NCBI RefSeq assembly: GCF_003626535.1
Contig: NZ_RBAL01000012.1
Location: 124,001 to 188,000 of the forward strand
DNA: 64,000 bases
Direction: 5' to 3'
Source of the DNA: Streptomyces hoynatensis
GTDB taxonomy: Bacteria; Actinomycetota; Actinomycetes; Streptomycetales; Streptomycetaceae
Numbering within the stretch: the stretch's first letter is position 1; every line of letters starts with the position of its first letter. Shown here piece after piece: positions 32,713-41,730 of this stretch. The translations under genes were made by a program, and so were the position numbers. A model generated the notes under the pieces. That model saw only the letters and a program-made list of their open reading frames with translations, made no database searches and was not told the origin of the DNA.

Positions 32713-32967
32713 ATGCGCGCCTCCCCTCGCCCCGCAGCACCGGCCGCCCCCGCCCCCTTCCCCCAGGACGCGTGCCCCTTCTGCGGCAGGCCGGCCCCCG
32801 GCGGCGCGCGGCAGTGGTCGTTGCGCTCGTGGCACGCCACCTCGGGCGGCCGGCTGGAGTACTGCGTCAGCTCCGGGGGGTGCCTGGTGGTGCTCCTGGA
32901 CGGCGAGTTGCTCAAGCACGTGGCGGGCGGCCCGCGCGCGGCTGGTGGCCGAAGCGGACGCCCGTGA
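32713..32967 (+). CDS. Small CPFCG zinc-ribbon protein, 84 residues
   Basis: Carries CPFCG near residue 21 and a second possible metal pair CVSSGGC further on, with RQWSLRSWHATSGGRLEYC between. The composition is protein-like, unlike most shadows here. Start 32713, or ATG 32701. Divergent from the CGNR-type gene with about 20 bases between; its last 56 bases overlap the convergent sulfatase gene. Function unknown. Confidence 0.55.
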   Translation: MRASPRPAAPAAPAPFPQDACPFCGRPAPGGARQWSLRSWHATSGGRLEYCVSSGGCLVVLLDGELLKHVAGGPRAAGGRSGRP

Positions 32968-34324
32968 GGTCGAAGCCGTGGACGGCCGCGTCCACCCGCC
33001 GCTGGTGGGGCACCCGCTCCGGGGCCCGCTCGATGGTGGCCGGGGGCTCGCCCGCCTCGGCGGCGCGGCGCAGCAGCCGCGCGCGCAGGTCCTCGGCCAC
33101 CGCCCGGTGGGAGGCGAGCCCCGCGAGGTTGTCCAGCTCGTACGGGTCGTGCGCCAGGTCGTACAGGGCCGTCTCGACGTAGCGGGTGGCCGCCGCGTCG
33201 TCCCAGCCGTCGGCGTCCGGCGCGACGACGTGGTACTTCCACCGCGCGGTGCGCACCACCCGCCCGCACTCGGACTCGCTGACCTGGGCGTAGACCTCCT
33301 CCTGCCAGTCCGCCCCCGGGTCGGCGACGAGCGGCAGGAACGAGCGCCCCTGCATCTCCGCCGGCACCTCGACGCCCGCGGCCGCCAGCAGGGTGGGCGG
33401 CAGGTCGAGGGTGCTGATCGGCTGGTCGAGGACCCGCCCGGGGTGGAAGCCGGGGCCGCGGACGGCCAGCGGCACCCGCAGCGAGGCGTCGTGACAGGAG
33501 CGCTTGTACTCGGAGTTGCGGGTCTTGAAGTGGCTGCCGTGGTCCGAGGTGTAGGCCACGATCGTGTCGTCGAGCAGGTCCATGCTGCGCAGGGCGTCCA
33601 GCAGGCGCCCGAGCCCCTCGTCGACCCGCTTGATCTGGCCGAGGTAGCCGCCCATGTGCTGGTGCGGGGTGCCGCCCTGGCCGGAGAGCGCCGCCAGGTC
33701 GGGCGGCATCCAGCGGCCCTGGTAGCGCTCGGCGTAGCCCTCGGGCGCCGGGTAGCAGTCGAGTTCGTTCTGGTGGTGCGGCTCGATGAGGGAGAGGAAG
33801 AGGTAGAACGGCTCGGCGTGGTGGTCGGCGGCGAAGCGGACGGCGGCGTCGAAGAGCGCGTCGGAGCGGAAGCCTGGCAGCCGCACCGGATCGCCGGCCT
33901 CGTCGTACATGACCGTCAGGTACGCGTCCGAGGTGTGTTCGAGGCCGTTGGAGCCCAGCCAGTGCCGGTAGCCGCCGCGCTGCTCCGCCGGCACCGGCTC
34001 GCGGTCGGCGAGGTGCCACTTGCCGATGTAGCCCGTGGTGTACCCGGCGTCCGCGAAGTGGTGGGCGAGGGTGCGGGCGTCGCCCGGCAGCGGAATGCCG
34101 TTGCGGTACACGCCGGTTGCGGTGGGGTACCTGCCGGTCTGGAGGGCGGCGCGGGCGGGGGCGCACACGGGCTGCGGGGTGGTGGCCCGGCTGACGTGGA
34201 CCCCGGCGCGGGCCAGCCGGTCGAAGTTCGGGGTCAGGCCGAGCGGGTTGCCCTGCACCCCGGTGGTGTCCCAGCGCTGCTGGTCGGTGAAGACGACGAT
34301 GACGTTCGGGCGCCCTCGTGACAT
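32912..34324 (-). CDS. Sulfatase (type I, formylglycine-dependent)
   Basis: 470 residues. The formylglycine motif C-x-P-x-R is CAPAR (Cys54) in PVCAPARAALQTGR. Metal-binding Asp residues lie in VVFTDQQRWDT and AYTSDHGSHF, and GYIGKWHL is a further family motif. It cleaves sulfate esters, substrate unknown; an activating FGE enzyme is needed from elsewhere. No signal peptide is visible, so it should act on imported or cytoplasmic substrate. It lies downstream of the LacI regulator on the same strand and next to the divergent Dpp-type transporter. The C-terminal 30 residues are basic/proline-rich and partly overlap the convergent small gene. Confidence 0.9.
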   Translation of the reverse strand: MSRGRPNVIVVFTDQQRWDTTGVQGNPLGLTPNFDRLARAGVHVSRATTPQPVCAPARAALQTGRYPTATGVYRNGIPLPGDARTLAHHFADAGYTTGYIGKWHLADREPVPAEQRGGYRHWLGSNGLEHTSDAYLTVMYDEAGDPVRLPGFRSDALFDAAVRFAADHHAEPFYLFLSLIEPHHQNELDCYPAPEGYAERYQGRWMPPDLAALSGQGGTPHQHMGGYLGQIKRVDEGLGRLLDALRSMDLLDDTIVAYTSDHGSHFKTRNSEYKRSCHDASLRVPLAVRGPGFHPGRVLDQPISTLDLPPTLLAAAGVEVPAEMQGRSFLPLVADPGADWQEEVYAQVSESECGRVVRTARWKYHVVAPDADGWDDAAATRYVETALYDLAHDPYELDNLAGLASHRAVAEDLRARLLRRAAEAGEPPATIERAPERVPHQRRVDAAVHGFDLTGVRFGHQPRAGRPPRA

Positions 34325-34393
34325 GCCGTGTCCTTGCCTTTCGAGCCTGTTGCGCGGATCTGAACTCTGCGGCCGGCCGGTGCGGTCGCCCGG

Positions 34394-35413
34394 TCAGGCG
34401 CTGCCGCGGGGGATGAACGACCAGGGCCGCACCAGCTCGCGGTCCTCCCGCTCGCCGTCCGCCGACAGGCGGTCGAGGAGCAGGCCGACCACGTCGGCGA
34501 AGTCCCGCTCCGGGGGCCCCACCGTGCTCAGCGCGGGCCTGGTGACCAGGCCCTCGCGGAGGTTGCCCGCGCCGATCACCGCCACGTCGTGCGGCACCGA
34601 GAACCCCCCGTCGCGCAGGGCCCAGATCGCGCTGACCGCGGCCCGGTCCGAGGCGCAGAACAGCGCGTCCGGCGGCTCGCGCAATTGCATGAGGCCGGTC
34701 ACGGTCCAGTACGCCTGGCACCGGTCGTCCGCGCCCACCACCGTCAACTGCTCGTCGCGCGCCACCCCGTGGCGCTCCAGCGCGTCCAGGTAGGCAGCGA
34801 GCCGCTCCGTCGGCTCCGCGCCCGGCACCAGGTCGAAGGCGTGCCCGACGAAGGCCACGCGCCGGCGCCCCGAGGCGAAGAGGTGGTCGAGCGCCTCGGC
34901 GCACGCCTCCCGCTCCGGGATGCGCACGACGTCGAAGCCGCTGGGCTCGATGAGGTTGTCGAGCACCACCATGGACAGCCGGCTGTGCGCCAGCGTGGTC
35001 AGCCGCTCCCGGTCGAGGCAGCGGAACGGGTCGGAGACGATCGCCCCGTCGGCGATGCCCTGTTGCAGCAGGTCGAAGGCGCGGCGGGCGCGGGCCTCGG
35101 TGTCGACGAGCAGCGTGATGACCCCGTAGCCTGCCGCGTCCGCCCCGTCGTGCAGCTGCTGGGCGAGCACCGCGTTGGCCGGGACCCCGATGGAGCCCGC
35201 GATCAGGCACACCTGGTCGGTGCGCCCGCGGCGCAGTCCGCGCGCCGCGCCGTCGGGCACGTAGCCCAGCCGCCGGATCGCGGCCAGGACCCGTTCGCGG
35301 GTCTCGGGGGTGCACCGGCCGCTGCGGCCGTTGACCACGTGCGACACCGTCGCGACGGAGACCCCGGCGAGGCCGGCGACGTCCCGGACGGTGGGGCGCG
35401 CTCGCTTCTGCAT
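34394..35413 (-). CDS. LacI-family transcriptional repressor
   Basis: 339 residues. The N-terminal LacI helix-turn-helix is VRDVAGLAGVSVATVSHVVNG (HTH about residues 9-28), then the hinge and a periplasmic-binding-like effector domain. ATG at 35413 has no ribosome binding site: an imperfect palindrome abuts it, so the mRNA may be leaderless and autoregulated. Between the sulfatase (same strand) and the divergent ABC transporter operon; it probably represses both in response to an imported ligand. Confidence 0.9.
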   Translation of the reverse strand: MQKRARPTVRDVAGLAGVSVATVSHVVNGRSGRCTPETRERVLAAIRRLGYVPDGAARGLRRGRTDQVCLIAGSIGVPANAVLAQQLHDGADAAGYGVITLLVDTEARARRAFDLLQQGIADGAIVSDPFRCLDRERLTTLAHSRLSMVVLDNLIEPSGFDVVRIPEREACAEALDHLFASGRRRVAFVGHAFDLVPGAEPTERLAAYLDALERHGVARDEQLTVVGADDRCQAYWTVTGLMQLREPPDALFCASDRAAVSAIWALRDGGFSVPHDVAVIGAGNLREGLVTRPALSTVGPPERDFADVVGLLLDRLSADGEREDRELVRPWSFIPRGSA

Positions 35414-35427
35414 GTTATTCGTTTAAC
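35414..35427. promoter_or_regulatory. LacI-type operator abutting the lacI-like start codon
   Basis: GTTATTCGTTTAAC is an imperfect palindrome centred on CG (5 of 7 base pairs), the usual centre of LacI-family sites, directly next to the ATG at 35413. It shares the half-site TAAACG (minus strand) with the site at 35591. Confidence 0.5.
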
Positions 35428-35590
35428 GCAGGTTCATCGCCGGGGGCAAGGAGCGTGCGCGAAGTTCCCTCCGCGCCGCCCCGGCCATCCGTCCGCCCCC
35501 TGCCCGCTCTTCACGCCCTCTCACCAGGGCATGTCTCCCTCGGTCCGCGCCCGGCCCGGTCCTTCCGCCGCGAAGGCGGGAGCCCCATGG

Positions 35591-35603
35591 GTAAACGTTT
35601 TAT
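35591..35603. promoter_or_regulatory. LacI-type operator upstream of the Dpp-type transporter operon
   Basis: GTAAACGTTTTAT contains a perfect AAACGTTT palindrome with a CG centre, in an AT-rich patch unusual for the region, 90 bases before the binding-protein ATG. The half-site matches that at 35414-35427. Confidence 0.55.
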
Positions 35604-35691
35604 CGCCGAGGTATTGCCCTGCGCGGTCCGGGAGTGCTTGGGTGACGCCTGCTCCCCCGGCGTCCAAGGAAGAGCAAGAGGGGACGGTCGC

Positions 35692-37281
35692 ATGTCAGCC
35701 ATACTCCATCCGCCCCACGGGCCCGGCGGCCTGTCACGCCGCGCCCTGCTCGGCGGCCTCGGCGGTCTCGGCGCCGCCGCCCTCGCGGGCTGCACCCCGG
35801 TGGCCCGCCAGGTCGGCTCCGGCGGCCACGGCCGCCAGGGCGGCAGCCTGGTCATGGCCCAGGCCGAGGAGCCCAACCTCCCGACCCTGCGCCAGCAGAA
35901 CAACTCGAACACCTCCTGGTCCCGCCTGGTGTTCAACTCCCTCACCCAGTACGACCACAGGACCTACCGGCCCCGGCCCCAGCTGGCCACCGACTGGGAA
36001 CTCACCGACGGCGGCCGGACGGTGGTGCTGCGGCTGCGCGAGGACGTGACCTTCCACTCGGGGCGGCCCTTCGGCCCACGCGACGTCGCCGAGAACATCG
36101 CCTACCAGGCCGACGAGGACGGGGCCCCGGGCCAGCTGCGCTCGGCCGCCGCCGCGGTCGCCGACCACTCCGTCACCGGCCGCAACGAGATCACGCTGCG
36201 CCTGGCCCACGGCATCACGAACTTCTTCGACCTGTGCGAGATCATGATGATCGTCGACCACGAGTCGATCGCCGAACTGGAGAGCGGCGAGGTCATCAAC
36301 GGCACCGGCCCCTTCGCCTTCGCCGGGTACGACCCGGGCATCGCGATGCGCTTCACCCGCAACCCGCGCTACTGGCTCGCCGGCCGCCCCTACCTGGACG
36401 AGGTCGAGCTGCACATCGACTCGCAGCCGCAGGCAATCGTGGCCTCCCTGCGCAGCGGGCAGACCGACGTGGCCTACGCGCTCAACGGCCTCAGCCGGCT
36501 GACCGTCCGCGACGACGACCGCCTGCGGCTGATCGAGGTGGACACCCGCGACGCCGGCTACTACGTCGGCTGCAACGTCGAGCAGGAGCCGCTGGGCGAC
36601 AAGCGGGTCAGGCAGGCCATCTCCTGGGCGGTGGACCGGCAGAAGGTCCTGGACATGGCGCTCCAGGGCATCGGCTCGGTCACCTCCGTGCCCTGGACGC
36701 CGGTCTCCCCCGCCTACTCCCGCGAGGCGGCCGGCCACTACCACCAGGACCTCGACCGCGCCCGCTCCCTGCTCGCCGAGGCCGGGGTGAGCGGCGCCAG
36801 GCTCGAACTGGCCATCAGCGGCAACGAGCCGGGCGGCGTCCGCTCGATCGCCGAGATCGTGCTCGACGGGCTGCGCGCCGTCGGCCTCGACGCCTCCATC
36901 ACCCCGCTCCAGCCCGCCGAGTTCCAGCAGCGCCTGGGGACCGCGACCCTGCCCGGGCTGTGGATCAACGGGCACGGCTTCGGGCAGCTCAACCCGGCCA
37001 CCATGCTGAACGGCGCCTACCCCTTCAACGCCGCGCGCAACGCCTCCAACTTCTCCGACCCCACGTACTTGCGGCTCGCCGAGCAGGTGTGGACGACCTC
37101 GGGCCAGGACGCGGCGCGCGCGGCCTACGCCGAGGTCACCGACTTCCTGCTGGACCAGCAGTTCGTCATCGACCTCGTCAGCAGCTCCGTCACCTACGCG
37201 ACGACCAGGGCCCTGCACGGCTGCGCGTTCACCATGTTCAACTACCTCGTCCTGGACGAGGCGTTCCTCGGGGAGGGCTGA
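35692..37281 (+). CDS. Dpp/Opp-type ABC substrate-binding lipoprotein
   Basis: 529 residues, a family-5 extracellular binding protein. The N-terminus has a twin-arginine motif (SRRALL, 15-20), a Gly/Ala/Leu-rich segment and a lipobox LAGC (Cys34), so Tat export and lipid anchoring. LREDVTFHSGRPFGPRDV and VRQAISWAVDRQKVLDMA are family signatures. ATG at 35692 has AGAGGGGACG upstream. First gene of an operon with two permeases and a fused ATPase; the gap to the lacI-like gene holds two operators. Family-5 proteins bind peptides, but some bind oligosaccharides. Confidence 0.9.
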   Translation: MSAILHPPHGPGGLSRRALLGGLGGLGAAALAGCTPVARQVGSGGHGRQGGSLVMAQAEEPNLPTLRQQNNSNTSWSRLVFNSLTQYDHRTYRPRPQLATDWELTDGGRTVVLRLREDVTFHSGRPFGPRDVAENIAYQADEDGAPGQLRSAAAAVADHSVTGRNEITLRLAHGITNFFDLCEIMMIVDHESIAELESGEVINGTGPFAFAGYDPGIAMRFTRNPRYWLAGRPYLDEVELHIDSQPQAIVASLRSGQTDVAYALNGLSRLTVRDDDRLRLIEVDTRDAGYYVGCNVEQEPLGDKRVRQAISWAVDRQKVLDMALQGIGSVTSVPWTPVSPAYSREAAGHYHQDLDRARSLLAEAGVSGARLELAISGNEPGGVRSIAEIVLDGLRAVGLDASITPLQPAEFQQRLGTATLPGLWINGHGFGQLNPATMLNGAYPFNAARNASNFSDPTYLRLAEQVWTTSGQDAARAAYAEVTDFLLDQQFVIDLVSSSVTYATTRALHGCAFTMFNYLVLDEAFLGEG

Positions 37282-37283
37282 GG

Positions 37284-38231
37284 GTGCTCCGCTACCTGCT
37301 GCGCAGACTTCCCGTCACCGCGCTGGTGCTGCTGCTGGCCACCGTCCCGATCTTCGCGGTGCTCCGGATGGCGCCGGGCGACCCCGCCGCCACCCTCGCC
37401 GGGCCGGACGCCTCCCCGGAGGCGGTCGCGGCCATCCGCCACGACCTGGGCCTGGACCGTTCCCTGGCCCGGCAGTACCTCTCCTGGCTCGGCGGCGCCC
37501 TGCACGGGGACTTCTCCACCTCCTTCGTCAACGGCGCCGAGGTCTCCGGGCTGGTGGGCCGGGGCCTGGGCAACACCGGGACCCTCACCCTGTGCGCCCT
37601 GGTGCTCGCGGTGCTGCTCGCCTTCCCGCTCGGGGTGGCGACGGCCCTGGCCCGCACCGCCCGGCTGCGCACCGCGCTCTCCGCGCTGAACGTCGTGATG
37701 CTCGCGGTGCCCACCTACGTCACCGGCGTGCTGCTCACCATGGTCTTCTCCGGGGCGCTGCGGCTGCTGCCCCCCGGCGGCTACGTCCCGGTCCTGGACG
37801 ACCCGGTGGAAGGCGCCCAGTTCCTCGTCCTGCCGAGCGTCTGCCTGGCCCTGCCCTCGGCGGCGGTGCTCGCCCGCTTCCTGGCCGCCTCGCTGCAGCG
37901 GGTGTTCCACGAGGAGCACTACTTCGCCTCGCGGATGCGCGGCCTCTCGCGGCGCCGGCTGATCCTGCGGCACGGGCTGCCCAACGCCGTGGGGCCGCTG
38001 GTCACCGTCCTCGGCATCCAGATCGGCCACCTCCTCGGCGGCGCGGTCATCGTGGAGGCCATCTTCGCCTGGCCCGGCCTGGGCGAGGCGATGGTCTCCT
38101 CGGCCAACGCCCGCGACTACCCCATGGTGCAGGCGATGCTGCTGCTCGCGGTGACCGTGTTCATCGTGCTCCAGCTGTTCAGCGACCTCGTCTACGCCCT
38201 CGTCGACCCCCGAGTTCGGGAGCAGCCATGA
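37284..38231 (+). CDS. Dpp/Opp-type ABC permease, DppB type
   Basis: 315 residues. GTG start 2 bases after the previous stop, with GGGAGGG as ribosome binding site. Begins VLRYLLRRLPVTALVLLLATV, then the typical RMAPGDPA loop, six membrane segments and the EAA-type loop with RMRGLSRRRLILRHGLPNAV. The ATGA at its end overlaps the next gene, so the three are translationally coupled. Confidence 0.92.
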   Translation: MLRYLLRRLPVTALVLLLATVPIFAVLRMAPGDPAATLAGPDASPEAVAAIRHDLGLDRSLARQYLSWLGGALHGDFSTSFVNGAEVSGLVGRGLGNTGTLTLCALVLAVLLAFPLGVATALARTARLRTALSALNVVMLAVPTYVTGVLLTMVFSGALRLLPPGGYVPVLDDPVEGAQFLVLPSVCLALPSAAVLARFLAASLQRVFHEEHYFASRMRGLSRRRLILRHGLPNAVGPLVTVLGIQIGHLLGGAVIVEAIFAWPGLGEAMVSSANARDYPMVQAMLLLAVTVFIVLQLFSDLVYALVDPRVREQP

Positions 38232-39211
38232 GCGAACCCACCGGTCACGGCGCCACGCCGCCCGAGACGGCGGGCGGGGCCGCGGCGGCCCCGGGCCCCG
38301 CCGGCGCCCCGGCCACCACCCCGCCGCGCGAGCCGCACGAACCACATGAGCCGCACGAACCGGGCGGGCGGCACGAGGTCGACGGGGCAGCCGAACGCGC
38401 CCCCTCCCGCGGCCCGTTGCGCGACCCCGTCGTGCTCGGCTCCCTCGGCGTGCTGGTGTTCCTCGCGCTGGCCGGCCTGATTCTCCCCTCGCTGCTGCCG
38501 CACGGGCCCAACGAGCTGGTGTCCGACCGGGCCCTGGACGGGCCCTCGTGGGGACACCCGCTCGGCACCGACGAGCTGGGCCGCGACCTGCTGGCCAGGG
38601 TGCTGGCCGGAATCCGGGTGAGCCTGCTGGTCATCGTGTCCTCGGTGCCGCTCGCGCTTGCCGCGGGCGGGCTGCTCGGCCTCTTCTCCTCGGCCAGCCG
38701 GTGGCTGGACACCCCGGTGCAGCGGCTCTTCGACGTGGTCCTCGCCTTTCCCTCGCTCATCCTCGGGCTGGCCTGCGCTGCGGTCCTCGGCAGCGGGCTG
38801 ACCTCGGTGATCGTCACCGTCGCGGTGGCCGCCTCGCCGGTGACCGGCCGGGTGCTGCGGGACGCGGTGCGTTCGCAGGCCACGCGCGACTACGTGGTCT
38901 CCGCCCGGGTGCTCGGGGTGGGCACCTGGCGGCTCTACCTGCGGCACATCCTGCCCAACTGCTTCGACGTGGTGCTCGTCCAGGCCGCGCTCGCCTGCGC
39001 CACGGCCGTCTTCGTGGAGGGCGGCATGAGCTTCCTCGGCCTCGGCGTGCCCCCGCCCGGCGCCTCCCTGGGCAGCCTGCTGAGCACCAGCCTGAACGTG
39101 CTGACCTCCGCGCCGTTCTACGCGGCGGGGCCGCTGGTCGTGATCAGCGCCCTCGTGCTGTGTTTCACCCTGCTGTCCGACGCCCTCAACCGCACCATGG
39201 CCGCGCGCTGA
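38228..39211 (+). CDS. Dpp/Opp-type ABC permease, DppC type
   Basis: 327 residues. A 65-residue cytoplasmic N-terminus contains an EPHEPHEPHEP repeat and is not typical. Then HPLGTDELGRDLLARVLAG, the DppC signature, and six membrane segments with the EAA-type loop ARVLGVGTWRLYLRHILPN. Overlaps the preceding permease by ATGA. The following 92-base gap contains a triplicated CCCTCGCAGTG-like unit before the ATPase gene. Confidence 0.92.
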   Translation: MSEPTGHGATPPETAGGAAAAPGPAGAPATTPPREPHEPHEPHEPGGRHEVDGAAERAPSRGPLRDPVVLGSLGVLVFLALAGLILPSLLPHGPNELVSDRALDGPSWGHPLGTDELGRDLLARVLAGIRVSLLVIVSSVPLALAAGGLLGLFSSASRWLDTPVQRLFDVVLAFPSLILGLACAAVLGSGLTSVIVTVAVAASPVTGRVLRDAVRSQATRDYVVSARVLGVGTWRLYLRHILPNCFDVVLVQAALACATAVFVEGGMSFLGLGVPPPGASLGSLLSTSLNVLTSAPFYAAGPLVVISALVLCFTLLSDALNRTMAAR

Positions 39212-39303
39212 GCGCCCCGCGCACCCCCGTCGGCGCGCTCGAAAGGCCCGCGCACCGCCCGCGCAGTGCCCTCGCAGTGCCCTCGCAGTGAAGGAGAAAT
39301 CCC

Positions 39304-41712
39304 ATGCCGGAGCCGGTGATCTCGATACGGGACCTGCGGGTCGGCTTCCGCGCGCCCGGGGGCTGGGTGCGTGCGGTGCGCGGGGTGAACCTCGACGTGC
39401 ACCCCGGCCAGACCCTGGCCCTCGTCGGCGAGTCGGGCTCGGGCAAGTCGGTCACCGCCCTGTCGATGCTGGGCGAGGTCCGCGAGCCCGGGCGGCTGGA
39501 GTCCGGGACGGTCGCCTTTCACGGGCGGGACGTCTTCGCCATGGACCCGGCGGAACGCACCGCCCTGCGCGGCCGGAAGATCTCCATGGTCTTCCAGGAC
39601 CCGATGACCTCGCTCGACCCGGTGATGAAGGTGGGGGCCCAGCTGGAGGAGGCGCTTCGGGCCAAGCGCCCCGGGCTCGGCAGGCGCGAGGTGCGCGAGC
39701 GGGCCCTGGAACTGATGCGGCTGGTGGGCATACCCGCGCCGGAACGGCGTTTCCACGACTACCCCTTCGCGTTCTCCGGCGGCATGCGGCAGCGGATGAT
39801 GATCGCGCTGGCGATGTGCGCCGACCCCGAGGTGCTGGTCGCGGACGAGCCGACCACGGCGCTCGATGTCACCGTGCAGGCCCAGATCCTCCAGGTGTTC
39901 GCGCGGCTGAACCGGGAGTTCGGCACGGCGATCGTGCTCATCACCCACAACTTCGGCGTGGTGGCCGAGGTCTGCGACGCGGTCGCCGTGATGTACGCCG
40001 GGCGCATCGTGGAACGCGCCCGCGTCCCGGAGGTGTTCACCGCCGCGCGCCACCCCTACACCCGGGCCCTGATCGAGTCCGTGCCGCACCTGGGCACCCG
40101 CCCCGACCGCAGGCTGCCGGTCATCGAGGGCGCCCCGCCCGACCCGGCCCGGCCCTCCCCCGGCTGCGCCTTCGCCCCCCGCTGCCCGCGGGCGGACGCG
40201 GGGTGCCTGACCGAGGACCCGGCCCTGGAGCCGGTGGACCGGGCCGGGGAGCCGGTGGAACCGGCCCTGAAACCGGTGGACGGGGCAGGGGAGCCGGTGA
40301 ACCGGGCGCCGGGGCCGGTGGACCGTTCCTGGCCCGGGCGGGACGCCGGTCCCGCGGGGCGGGCCGAGGTCGCCTGCCGGCACCCCGTTCCCGCGGGCGA
40401 GCCGCCGGCGGCGGCCGATCTTCCGCCGCGCGCCCCCCGGCCCGGGCGCGCGGCGGAGGCCGGCGACCTGCCGGCGTCCCTGGCCGGGCGCGGCCTGGTC
40501 AGGCACCACCGGGTGCGCGGCGGGCTGTTCGGCGGCCGGGGCCGCTCCGGGGTGGTGCGCGCGGTGGACGGCGTGGACCTGACGGTGGCGGCCGGCGAGA
40601 CCCTGGGCGTCGTCGGCGAGAGCGGCTGCGGCAAGTCCTCCCTGGCCCGGCTCCTGGTCCGCGCCGACACCCCGACCGCGGGCGAGATCCACGCGGCGGG
40701 GCGGGAGGTGACCGGCCTGACGGGGCGGCGCCTGAAGGACTTCAGGTGCGCGGTCCAGATGATCTTCCAGGACCCCAGGGCCTCCCTCAACCCGCGCATG
40801 ACCATCCGCGCCCTGCTGGAGGAGCCGCTGCGGCTGCACGGCCTCGAACCCGACCGGGCCGCCAGGCGCAAGCGCTGCGCCGAACTCCTGGAGGCCGTCG
40901 GGCTCTCCGCGGACGTCCTCGACCGCCGCCCCGGGCAGTTCTCCGGCGGCCAGTTGCAGCGGATCTGCATCGCCCGCGCCCTGGCCGTCTCCCCCGAGGT
41001 CCTGATCTGCGACGAGATCGTCTCCGCCCTCGACGTCTCGCTGCAGGCGCAGGTGATCAACCTCCTGGACGCGCTGCAGGCCGAGCGCTCCCTCGCCTAC
41101 GTCTTCATCTCGCACGACGTCTCGCTGGTGCGGTACTTCGCCGACCGGGTCGCCGTCATGTACCTGGGCAAGGCGGTGGAGACCGGGCCCGCCCGCACCG
41201 TCCTGGACCGCCCGCTGCACCCCTACACGCGCAGCCTGGCCGCCTCGGTGCCCGAGCCCACGGCCGCGAGCCGCCGCGGCCCGCGCGCCCCCGCCCTCGC
41301 CGGCGACCTGCCCAGCCCCCTCGACCCCCCGTCCGGCTGCCGGTTCCACACCCGCTGCCCCCTCGGCCCGCTGCACCACGAGGGCCGCGAGCGCTGCCGC
41401 ACCGAGGAGCCCGCAATGCGCGAGCTGCGCCCGGGGCAGCGCACGGCCTGCCACTTCGCGGAGGAGTTGCTCCCCCTCGGCCCGCCCACCGGGACCCCGG
41501 AGCAGGCGAAGGACCCGGGCACGGGCCCTGGCACCGGCCCGGGTCCTGGCACCGGCGCGCCCCCGGACACGGGCACCGGCACCCCCGCTGACACCGGCCC
41601 CGGCACCGCCGAGGGCACGGACTCCCGCGCGGGCACGGACTCCCGCACGGGCACGGACTCCCGCACGGGCGAGGACTCCGGCCGGGAGGGGAGCGGGGCG
41701 CAGGCCGGCTGA
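39304..41712 (+). CDS. Fused double ABC ATPase (DppD-DppF type)
   Basis: 802 residues with two complete ATP-binding domains. The first (about 1-300) has GESGSGKS, FSGGMRQRMMI and LVADEPTTALDVT. The second (about 385-690) has GESGCGKS, FSGGQLQRICIARAL and LICDEIVSALDVS. Each ends in the oligopeptide-ATPase tail with clustered Cys (CAFAPRCPRADAGC; CRFHTRCPLG...C). The linker between them contains near-repeats of GEPVDRA/GEPVNRA type, and the last 70 residues are Thr/Gly/Asp/Pro-rich. ATG at 39304 with AAGGAG upstream. The fusion supplies both ATPases of the Dpp-type importer encoded just before. Confidence 0.92.
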   Translation: MPEPVISIRDLRVGFRAPGGWVRAVRGVNLDVHPGQTLALVGESGSGKSVTALSMLGEVREPGRLESGTVAFHGRDVFAMDPAERTALRGRKISMVFQDPMTSLDPVMKVGAQLEEALRAKRPGLGRREVRERALELMRLVGIPAPERRFHDYPFAFSGGMRQRMMIALAMCADPEVLVADEPTTALDVTVQAQILQVFARLNREFGTAIVLITHNFGVVAEVCDAVAVMYAGRIVERARVPEVFTAARHPYTRALIESVPHLGTRPDRRLPVIEGAPPDPARPSPGCAFAPRCPRADAGCLTEDPALEPVDRAGEPVEPALKPVDGAGEPVNRAPGPVDRSWPGRDAGPAGRAEVACRHPVPAGEPPAAADLPPRAPRPGRAAEAGDLPASLAGRGLVRHHRVRGGLFGGRGRSGVVRAVDGVDLTVAAGETLGVVGESGCGKSSLARLLVRADTPTAGEIHAAGREVTGLTGRRLKDFRCAVQMIFQDPRASLNPRMTIRALLEEPLRLHGLEPDRAARRKRCAELLEAVGLSADVLDRRPGQFSGGQLQRICIARALAVSPEVLICDEIVSALDVSLQAQVINLLDALQAERSLAYVFISHDVSLVRYFADRVAVMYLGKAVETGPARTVLDRPLHPYTRSLAASVPEPTAASRRGPRAPALAGDLPSPLDPPSGCRFHTRCPLGPLHHEGRERCRTEEPAMRELRPGQRTACHFAEELLPLGPPTGTPEQAKDPGTGPGTGPGPGTGAPPDTGTGTPADTGPGTAEGTDSRAGTDSRTGTDSRTGEDSGREGSGAQAG

Positions 41713-41730
41713 GGCGCGGCCCGGGGCCGT

